Below, one piece after another: positions 42,541-50,234 of a stretch of DNA of 50,234 bases. Source of the stretch: Burkholderiales bacterium. Lineage in GTDB: Bacteria > Pseudomonadota > Gammaproteobacteria > Burkholderiales > Burkholderiaceae_F. Below the pieces are notes generated by a model. The model did no database searches. It was not told the origin of the DNA and saw nothing but the letters and a program-made list of their open reading frames with translations. Positions within the stretch are counted from its first letter, which is position 1; each line of letters begins with the position of its first letter. The stretch lies in contig OKRD01000102.1 of assembly GCA_900290335.1 (NCBI GenBank), positions 1 through 50,234 of the forward strand. Reading direction: 5' to 3'. Both the position numbers and the translations under genes were made by a program.

Positions 42541-44664
42541 ATGCCGCTGTTCGCCGCGACCATCGCGCTGTCCGCCCTGCTCCTGTTTCTCGTACAGCCG
42601 ATCATCGCCAAGCAGATCCTGCCCTGGTTCGGTGGCAGTGCCGGTGTTTGGTCGGTGTGCATGGTTTTCTTCCAGTCCACACTGCTGGCCGGCTATGCCT
42701 ACGCGCACCTTGTGGTTCGCAGGCTGCAGCCGCGTAATCAATTCCGGCTGCACGTCGCGCTGCTGCTGGGCAGCATCGCCCTGCTGCCCATCATCGCCAA
42801 CCCGGCGCTCAAACCGGTCGGCGGACACGATGCGGCCTCGGCGATCTTGCTGGTTCTGCTAGCCACCATCGGGCTGCCCTACTTCCTGCTGTCTTCCACC
42901 GGGCCCCTGCTCCAGGCCTGGATTGCGCACCGCTTTGCCGCCCGCAGCGTCTACCGCATGTTCGCCCTGTCGAACCTGGGTTCGCTGCTGGGCCTGGTCG
43001 CCTTTCCGTTCGTGGTCGAGCCACTGCTGGGCTCGCGGGGACAGGCCCTGGCCTGGAGCCTGTGCTACCTCGTGTTCGTCGCCGGCTGCGGCTGGGCCGC
43101 CTGGCAATGCCGGCATGGCGCCGCCGGCATGGCGCCCGCCGGAGCCGACAACGCGGCCGCGCCGGGCAACGACCCCGGGCTGGGCGGCACCGCCGCCACC
43201 TGGCTCGGACTCTCGGCGCTGGGTGTCGTCTTGCTGCTCGCGGCGACCAATCAATTGCTGCAGAACGTCGCCTCGGCGCCGTTTCTCTGGGTGCTGCCGC
43301 TCGCGCTGTACCTGTTGAGCTTCGTGATCGTCTTCGAAGGTCGTGGCGGCCGCGGCTGGTACAGCCCGCGCTGGGGCGTACCGGCAGCGCTGCTCGCGGC
43401 GCTGCTCATGGCCGCGGGACTGTCGGCCTCCAACGGCGTGCTCGATGTCAGCCTCGCGGTGCCGCTATATTGCCTCGGGCTTTTCGTCACGTGCCTCTTC
43501 TGTCACGGGGAGCTGGCCGCGCGCAAGCCGGCCAGTGCGGAGCTCACGCGCTACTACCTGATGATCTCGATCGGCGGGGCGCTCGGCGGGGTCTTTGTCG
43601 GACTGGTCGCACCGCGTATCTTTCACTCCCTGTACGAGCTGCCGCTGGCGCTGGTCTTTGTCGCGCTGGCAAGCTTGCTCGCGGTGCTCGGCCGCCGCGG
43701 CCTGTCGCGGCGCTGGTCGCTGGGGCTGGCGTTGGGCGCATGCGCGGCCGCGGGCGCCATCGCCTGGGCCGACTGGCGCTACATCAGCTTCCTGGACCAC
43801 GACCTGATCCTGATGCAGCGCAATTTCTACGGAACCCTGCGCGTGCGCGAAGTCGACGACAGCGGGACACGGCTGCGTCGGCTCCTGCACGGGGTCATCT
43901 TGCACGGGGAACAGCCGACCGGCGGGCCCGATCGCACCAAGCCCGGCTCGTACTACACACCGACCTCCGGCGTCGGCTTGGCCATCGCGCGGGCGCAGCA
44001 GGCAAAGCCGTCGGCACGCTTTGGCGTGGTCGGCCTGGGCGTGGGCACGCTGGCAGCGTACGGGCGCGCGCGCGACAGCGTGCGCTTTTACGAGCTCGAC
44101 CGCGACGTGGTTGAGATCGCCAACAGCCGCTTTACCTACCTGCAGGCGACACCCGCACGCGTCGAGGTCGTGCTCGGTGACGCCCGCCTCTCGCTCGAGG
44201 ACGAACTGGCGCTGGGGCAACCGCAGCGCTTCGACGTGCTTGCGGTCGACGCGTTTTCCAGCGATTCCATCCCGGTGCATCTGATCACGCGCCAAGCGAT
44301 CGAGATATACGAGCGTCACCTGGCCCAAGACGGTCTGATCGCCGTGCACATCTCCAACCGTTTCCTCGATCTGCAGCCGGTCCTGGCAAACATCGCCGTG
44401 GCCACCGGACTGAGCGCCCGGCTGATCGATGACGAGATCACCGACGCCAACTCCAACGCCAGCAGCAGCGAGTGGGTGCTCATCGCGCGCAACCGGCGCG
44501 CCCTCGAGAGCGGGAGCATCGGCGAGCGCGCCGAGTCGCTGCGCGAGCAGTCCGACGTCGGCGTCTGGACGGACGGCTACAACAACCTGCTGCGGGTGAT
44601 GAAGACCTCGCCGCTGCAGGCGCTCGGGCGGCTGATTTCCTCGCTGCGCGACGGCAATGATTGA
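42541..44664 (+). CDS. Membrane protein fused to a spermidine-synthase-like domain
   Basis: 707-residue fusion. Residues 1-~420 hold about ten hydrophobic segments (e.g. ALSALLLFLVQPIIAKQILPWF at the N-terminus) of the type annotated as 'fused MFS/spermidine synthase'. The C-terminal ~250 residues have a Rossmann methyltransferase-like fold: FGVVGLGVGTLAAYG (SAM-binding glycine loop), RFYELDRDVVEIA (acidic ribose contact), VLGDARLSLEDE, and FDVLAVDAFSSDSIPVHL where SpeE has its catalytic Asp loop (DSSDPxGP). The altered loop makes true aminopropyltransfer doubtful; substrate and activity are unknown. ATG 42541 is the only sensible start; no clear ribosome-binding site. Confidence 0.85.
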   Translation: MPLFAATIALSALLLFLVQPIIAKQILPWFGGSAGVWSVCMVFFQSTLLAGYAYAHLVVRRLQPRNQFRLHVALLLGSIALLPIIANPALKPVGGHDAASAILLVLLATIGLPYFLLSSTGPLLQAWIAHRFAARSVYRMFALSNLGSLLGLVAFPFVVEPLLGSRGQALAWSLCYLVFVAGCGWAAWQCRHGAAGMAPAGADNAAAPGNDPGLGGTAATWLGLSALGVVLLLAATNQLLQNVASAPFLWVLPLALYLLSFVIVFEGRGGRGWYSPRWGVPAALLAALLMAAGLSASNGVLDVSLAVPLYCLGLFVTCLFCHGELAARKPASAELTRYYLMISIGGALGGVFVGLVAPRIFHSLYELPLALVFVALASLLAVLGRRGLSRRWSLGLALGACAAAGAIAWADWRYISFLDHDLILMQRNFYGTLRVREVDDSGTRLRRLLHGVILHGEQPTGGPDRTKPGSYYTPTSGVGLAIARAQQAKPSARFGVVGLGVGTLAAYGRARDSVRFYELDRDVVEIANSRFTYLQATPARVEVVLGDARLSLEDELALGQPQRFDVLAVDAFSSDSIPVHLITRQAIEIYERHLAQDGLIAVHISNRFLDLQPVLANIAVATGLSARLIDDEITDANSNASSSEWVLIARNRRALESGSIGERAESLREQSDVGVWTDGYNNLLRVMKTSPLQALGRLISSLRDGND

Positions 44665-44840
44665 GGCCGGCGGCGCAGATCCGCGCATCTGCGATACTTG
44701 CACCCCGCGCGCCGATCCGCTGTCGGGAATCCGCTTGCCGACACGCCGGCCCGGTCCGGGTGCAGGCCTGGTTTGCGCCCACCAGGATCGCGTGCCGGTT
44801 CTCTTCGCTTGCTCAATTTCGCCCTTGACGTCCAACACTG

Positions 44841-45437
44841 ATGCCCAAGCACACACCTACCGCGGCCTCCCACAAAGCCCAAACCCCTGGAACATCCGCC
44901 CCGGCACGCACCGCCACGGCGGCGGCCCGCAAGGCCGCATCGGCGACCGCGCGCCCGGCCAAGCCGCCGACGCGCCGCCCCAAGTTCGCGGTGCGCGATT
45001 CGCCCATACACGGGCGCGGCGTCTACGCCGCGCGGGCCATACGCGCCGGCGAGCGCATCATCGAATACACGGGTGAACTTATCTCCTGGAAGGAGGCCGA
45101 CCGACGGCCGCCATCGGATCCCGACGATCCGCACCACACCTTTTTGTTCTCGCTCGACGATGGCAAGCGGGTGATCGATGCCAATGTCGGCGGCAATTCC
45201 GCGCGCTGGATCAACCACTCCTGCGACCCCAACTGCGAGACCGAGGAAACGGACTCCGGTCGGGTTTTCATCGAGGCCCTGCGCGACATTCGCCGAGGCG
45301 AGGAACTGCACTACGACTATTGCCTTGTCATCGACGGCAAGATCACGAAGAAGCTCAAGAAGCAATACCGCTGCTTGTGCGGCGCGCCCAACTGCCGCCG
45401 GACGATGTTGGCAAAAAGAAAGAAACACAAGGAGTGA
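44841..45437 (+). CDS. SET-domain protein (lysine methyltransferase-like) with basic N-terminal tail
   Basis: 198 residues. The first ~45 are a Lys/Ala/Thr/Pro-rich tail resembling histone H1 or bacterial HU/H1-like proteins. Then comes a compact SET domain: SPIHGRGVYAARAI (SAM-binding GxG), RWINHSCDPNCE (the NHSCxPN hallmark), GEELHYDY (catalytic Tyr region), and a post-SET CLCGAPNCRRTM that would bind zinc together with the Cys of NHSC. All key residues are present, so the enzyme should be active as a protein lysine methyltransferase. The substrate is unknown; ribosomal or nucleoid proteins are candidates. The gene follows the membrane/SpeE-like gene by 176 bases and is bounded by a strong hairpin. 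Confidence 0.9.
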   Translation: MPKHTPTAASHKAQTPGTSAPARTATAAARKAASATARPAKPPTRRPKFAVRDSPIHGRGVYAARAIRAGERIIEYTGELISWKEADRRPPSDPDDPHHTFLFSLDDGKRVIDANVGGNSARWINHSCDPNCETEETDSGRVFIEALRDIRRGEELHYDYCLVIDGKITKKLKKQYRCLCGAPNCRRTMLAKRKKHKE

Positions 45438-45443
45438 AACGGC

Positions 45444-45464
45444 GCCGCCGGGCGCGCCGGCGGC
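45444..45464. terminator. Bidirectional GC hairpin between convergent genes
   Basis: GCCGCCGG and CCGGCGGC form a perfect 8-bp all-GC stem with a 5-base loop, 6 bases after the SET-gene stop and 9 bases beyond the stop of the convergent small gene. On the minus strand it is followed by a pyrimidine-rich stretch (GTTTCACTCCTTGTGTTTC), better for termination than the plus-strand side. Confidence 0.55.
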
Positions 45465-45473
45465 AAGGTACTA

Positions 45474-45692
45474 CTATTGCCGTGCGGCGCCGCTGCGCCG
45501 CCCGCCGGCGGGCCGGTTGTCAAGCGACATGGCCGCCAGGAACAGCGTTCGCGCCGACTCGAGGACCATCCAGGCGAGCAGGGTCGCGCACAGGGTACGG
45601 AGCGCCGCAAATTCGAGCGACTGGACGTTGGTCACGCTGGGACCAAAGAGCCATTCGTAGACAATTCCCGCGGCAAGAGCAATTTTTAGCAT
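45474..45692 (-). CDS. Small hypothetical membrane protein
   Basis: 72 residues, not recognised. Starts MLKIALAAGIVYEWLFG and has a second hydrophobic helix (LCATLLAWMVLESARTLFLAAM), then a short basic tail (RPAGGRRSGAARQ). The C- or G-rich third codon positions in most of the frame, a GGA 7 bases before the ATG, and placement in an otherwise empty divergent/convergent gap argue for a real gene. A longer open frame upstream lies antisense to uup and is spurious. Function unknown. Confidence 0.5.
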   Translation of the reverse strand: MLKIALAAGIVYEWLFGPSVTNVQSLEFAALRTLCATLLAWMVLESARTLFLAAMSLDNRPAGGRRSGAARQ

Positions 45693-45767
45693 GGGCGGAT
45701 CCGGGCGTATTCCCCAGGATTCGGTTCGGCGCAAGCAAACTTTAGCCCCGGCGGCAACAAAACTTCG

Positions 45768-47597
<1,830 letters not shown>

Positions 47598-47600
47598 GGC

Positions 47601-49859
47601 TCAGATCGTCGCCAGCTCGTCGAGTACGACCTTGGTCGACAGGATCTCCGGCAGCAGGTGCGCGATGCCCCTGCGGTCGTAGAGCACGTACAGCGGCACG
47701 CCACTGCGCGCAAAGCGCGCCAGCTCCCGTGCGATGCCCTCGTCGCGCCGCGTCCAATCGGCCCGCATCAGCACCACGCCATGCTGGCGAAAGGCATCTG
47801 CCACCCGGTCATCGTGCAGCACAAGGCGCTTGTTGGCCTGGCAGGTAATGCACCACGCGGCCGTGAAGTCGACGAAAACCGGGGTTCCCTGCGCCAGCGC
47901 GGCGCGCTGCACGTCCTGCGACCAGTTCGACCATTCGGTGTCGGCGGCCGAGGCGAGCGGGGCCGCGCTGTCGCGGGTTCCGGAGCGTGCCAGCGGGACG
48001 ACCGTCAGGACGGCGAGCAGCGCCGCAGCGCCCGCGAGCCAGCGCCAGGCGGGCGCACCGCGCTGCGCCAGGCCGGTGGCCCAGGCAAACAGGCCCAGCC
48101 CGACCAGGGCAACCAGCACCCAGGCAACCGCATCCATGTCGCGCTGCTGCCCCAGCACCCAGAACAGCCACACGCAGGTGAGAAACATCGGGAAGGCCAT
48201 GAGTTGCTTGAGTCGCTCCATCCAGGCCCCCGGGCGTGGCAGCCGCTGGAGCCAGGACGGAAACAAGGTCAGCAGCAGATAGGGCGCCGCCATGCCGGTC
48301 CCGAGCATCGCAAATACCGCCAGCGCAACCGGAGCGGACTGTGTGACCGCATAGCCCAGCGCCGCGCCCATGAACGGCGCGGTGCACGGCGAGGCCACCG
48401 CCGCCGCCAGTATCCCCGTGGCGAAACTGCCGTGCAGCCCGTGGTCAGGCAGCGCTTGCCCGGCACGGCTGTTCGCCAAGCCGGCACCGAAGGTAAATTC
48501 GAAGGCGCCCAGAAGATTGAGTCCGATGAGGAAGAACAGGCCGATCAGGGCGGCGATGAACAGCGGCAACTGCAGCTGGAAACCCCAGCCGATCTGCGAC
48601 CCGGCGGCTCGCAGCGCGATGAGCAACCCCGCCAACGCCAGGAAGCTCAGCACGACGCCGACCGCAAATGCCGCCCCATGGGCACGCAAGCGCGCGTGTG
48701 TCTCGCCCCGGTGCTGGACAAGACCGATCAGCTTGAGCGAGAGCACCGGAAAGACACAAGGCATCAAGTTCAGGATGATGCCGCCCACAAAAGCGCCGAC
48801 CAGGGCCAGCGCCAGCGAAAACCCCGACGCCGCCGGCGCCACCGGCGCGAGCAGGCCCGTGCCCGGGACTGCTGCCGTCCGGGCCGGGACATCACCGCGC
48901 TCGGCGGCTGCGGCCAGGGGGGCCGACGCTACGTCGCCGATCGAGACAGGGGCCTTCCCGGCACCCGGTGCCGGGCTCGCGGGCGACCGCGACAGCGCAA
49001 TGTCGATTTTGGCCGCCCAGCCGTGCTCGTCGGCGCCCGGGCCGCCATCGGCGACCAGCACGCCGCGCAGCGCCGAGAAATCGGGCGCCATCGGCGCCTG
49101 CGCCTGCAGCTCCAAGCGCACGCCCTGCCCCTGCACCGACAGCGCCTGGTCGGCCGCCGCCACGATCCGTCCGGCTTCGAGCGGGAAGAATTCCAGCGTA
49201 TGCACGCCTGCCTTCGGACCGAGGAACTCCAGCCGCACGCGCGAGCCGTCGACGCTTGCCCGCGCATTTTGCAGCGTCGCGGGCGTGGGGACGCGGCGGC
49301 GCGTCGCGGCGAAGACATCGGCCTCGGGTGTCGGGCGCAGCTGCGTCGCGGCCCGCACCGGCAGCAGCAGCGAGAGGTCCGCGCCGCCCGGAATGCAAAT
49401 GTCGTTGCAGACAAGCCAGTCGGCGCGCACCGCCATGCGGGCAGTGGCGCCGATCCGCGCCGATGCCGGCGCCTGCACGGACACGGGCAGCAGCACTTCG
49501 CCTTGATAGCCGTAGTTGGCCAAGTCGCCCACGCGCAGGCGCTCGGGCACCGGCCACTCAATTGCGCCCGCGCGATAGCCCGGATCCAGACTCCACTGCA
49601 GCCGGGTCGCCAGTCCGGCATCGCCGGGAACCGTCCAGTAGGTATGCCAATGCGCAGCGTGCCGCAGGCGCACTCCCAGCCAGACGACGCCACCGGGGCT
49701 CACCCCGTCCTGCTCCGCGACGAGGTCCGCACGCACAAAATCGGCGCTCGGATCGAACGCCGCGACGTCTCCGCAACCCAGCGCAAGGGTCAGCATCGAC
49801 CAGCACAGCGCGACCAGAGGCAGCCGGCGGGAAATCGCTTGAAGATGGAAAGATCGCAT
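47601..49859 (-). CDS. DsbD/ScsB-type thiol:disulfide interchange protein
   Basis: 752-residue inner-membrane electron carrier. A signal peptide (cleavage near LGCGDVAA) precedes a periplasmic N-terminal domain with WLVCNDICIPG (the redox Cys pair of the DsbD-alpha/ScsB type). An ~8-helix CcdA-like core follows, with the Cys in NLMPCVFPVLSLK and ASPCTAPFMG. A C-terminal thioredoxin domain has the active site AAWCITCQANK. It passes electrons from cytoplasmic thioredoxin to periplasmic partners. The WLVCNDICIPG form and the length suggest the ScsB-like branch of the DsbD family rather than classical E. coli DsbD. It is divergent from the response regulator by 300 bases. Confidence 0.9.
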   Translation of the reverse strand: MRSFHLQAISRRLPLVALCWSMLTLALGCGDVAAFDPSADFVRADLVAEQDGVSPGGVVWLGVRLRHAAHWHTYWTVPGDAGLATRLQWSLDPGYRAGAIEWPVPERLRVGDLANYGYQGEVLLPVSVQAPASARIGATARMAVRADWLVCNDICIPGGADLSLLLPVRAATQLRPTPEADVFAATRRRVPTPATLQNARASVDGSRVRLEFLGPKAGVHTLEFFPLEAGRIVAAADQALSVQGQGVRLELQAQAPMAPDFSALRGVLVADGGPGADEHGWAAKIDIALSRSPASPAPGAGKAPVSIGDVASAPLAAAAERGDVPARTAAVPGTGLLAPVAPAASGFSLALALVGAFVGGIILNLMPCVFPVLSLKLIGLVQHRGETHARLRAHGAAFAVGVVLSFLALAGLLIALRAAGSQIGWGFQLQLPLFIAALIGLFFLIGLNLLGAFEFTFGAGLANSRAGQALPDHGLHGSFATGILAAAVASPCTAPFMGAALGYAVTQSAPVALAVFAMLGTGMAAPYLLLTLFPSWLQRLPRPGAWMERLKQLMAFPMFLTCVWLFWVLGQQRDMDAVAWVLVALVGLGLFAWATGLAQRGAPAWRWLAGAAALLAVLTVVPLARSGTRDSAAPLASAADTEWSNWSQDVQRAALAQGTPVFVDFTAAWCITCQANKRLVLHDDRVADAFRQHGVVLMRADWTRRDEGIARELARFARSGVPLYVLYDRRGIAHLLPEILSTKVVLDELATI

Positions 49860-50159
49860 CTTTTAACCGGAAGAGCCCGCTCTTTTCAAGAAGTTCGATG
49901 CAGATAACAAAACCCACAGCCCACAAGGCCCGGAACCTGACCCCAACCCGGCGTCGCCCACAGGCAGGGCGCGCCAAGCAGGCTTGCGTAGGGCGCCCGC
50001 TCCGCGATGCTCGTTCGACCGTACCAACACCGTCGAGTTTCGCACGCCGGCGGGGTTCCACCAATCGGCCAATCGGCCGGAGACGAACGACAACGACTAC
50101 GGCTCGCCCCGCCAGCCAGTAAACTCTGCTCCTCGGCGCCTGCAGCCGGACCAGGGAGC
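49860..50159. other. Divergent intergenic region, no gene seen
   Basis: 300 bases between the DsbD-type gene and the response regulator. The part near 49860-49920 is AT-richer than the surroundings (ttttaaccgg..., cagataacaaaaccc) and probably carries the minus-strand promoter. The rest is GC-rich with no recognisable coding frame, tRNA or clear hairpin. Confidence 0.4.
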
Positions 50160-50234
50160 ATGGGCTTGCGCATATTGATCGTGGAAGATGACCCGGTGCT
50201 TGGGCCGTCGACGGCGCACGGCCTGGAACTCGAG
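50160..50234 (+). CDS. Response regulator, N-terminal fragment (runs off the window)
   Basis: The first 25 codons read MGLRILIVEDDPVLGPSTA, the start of an OmpR/QseB-type receiver domain with the acidic pair EDD. AGGGAG at 50153-50158 sits only 1 base before the ATG at 50160 but 7 bases before an in-frame TTG at 50166, which would give the family-typical MRILIVEDD. The TTG may therefore be the real start. The rest lies outside the window. Confidence 0.75.
   Translation, partial: MGLRILIVEDDPVLGPSTAHGLELE

Noticed and set aside
47658-49907. 749-codon plus-strand frame opposite the DsbD-type gene
   Set aside because: Shadow of a gene with clear CXXC and transmembrane motifs.

Overview
The window is chromosomal DNA, roughly two-thirds G+C by eye, from a betaproteobacterium, most likely of the order Burkholderiales. 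The basis is gene content and order. It carries the cluster ychF / pth / rplY / prs / tRNA-Gln / ispE / lolB, the block kdsD-kdsC-lptC-lptA-lptB-rpoN-hpf-ptsN-hprK-rapZ, the set def-fmt-rsmB-DUF4390-ntrY-ntrX, and LysM-smg-topoisomerase III. These are familiar betaproteobacterial neighbourhoods. I see no phage, transposase, CRISPR array, rRNA operon or resistance island. Coding is dense on both strands with many overlapping junctions.

Layout. 1-402 (+): 3' end of a glutathione S-transferase-like gene whose first ~60 bases look foreign. 660-9694 (-): lipoprotein TPR gene, lolB, ispE, tRNA-Gln(TTG), prs, a strong hairpin, rplY, pth, a membrane-anchored C13 (legumain-like) peptidase and ychF. 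9768-14009 (+): mutM, a dynamin-like GTPase, mutY. 14095-22333 (-): the LPS-export / Kdo / RpoN / PTS-Ntr block. 22473-25326 (+): a Kef-type antiporter and a small polytopic membrane protein. 25360-35048 (-): uvrA, ntrX (no AAA+ domain), ntrY, DUF4390, rsmB, fmt, def. 35232-41118 (+): a LysM secreted protein split by a frameshift, smg, topoisomerase III with a histone-H1-like tail, and an HTH protein. 41128-42369 (-): an HDOD protein. 42541-45437 (+): a membrane/spermidine-synthase-like fusion and a SET-domain methyltransferase. 45474-45692 (-): a small membrane protein. 45768-47597 (+): the ABC-F protein Uup. 47601-49859 (-): a DsbD/ScsB-type reductase. 50160-end (+): the start of a response regulator.

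How it works together. The window is mostly housekeeping: translation (rplY, pth, prs, fmt, def, rsmB, hpf), DNA repair (mutM, mutY, uvrA, topoisomerase III), outer-membrane biogenesis (lolB, kdsD, kdsC, lptC-A-B) and nitrogen/PTS regulation (rpoN, ptsN, hprK, rapZ, ntrYX). Several junctions use non-AUG starts overlapping the upstream stop (TTGA three times, CTGA once), which suggests tight translational coupling.

I did not find a clear, wholly new multi-gene system. The points most worth a second look are: the NtrX lacking its sigma-54-activating domain; the H1-like tails on topoisomerase III and on a SET methyltransferase about 5 kb away; the C13 peptidase wedged between pth and ychF; the broken LysM gene next to a gap where dprA would be expected; and the mutM-dynamin-mutY linkage.
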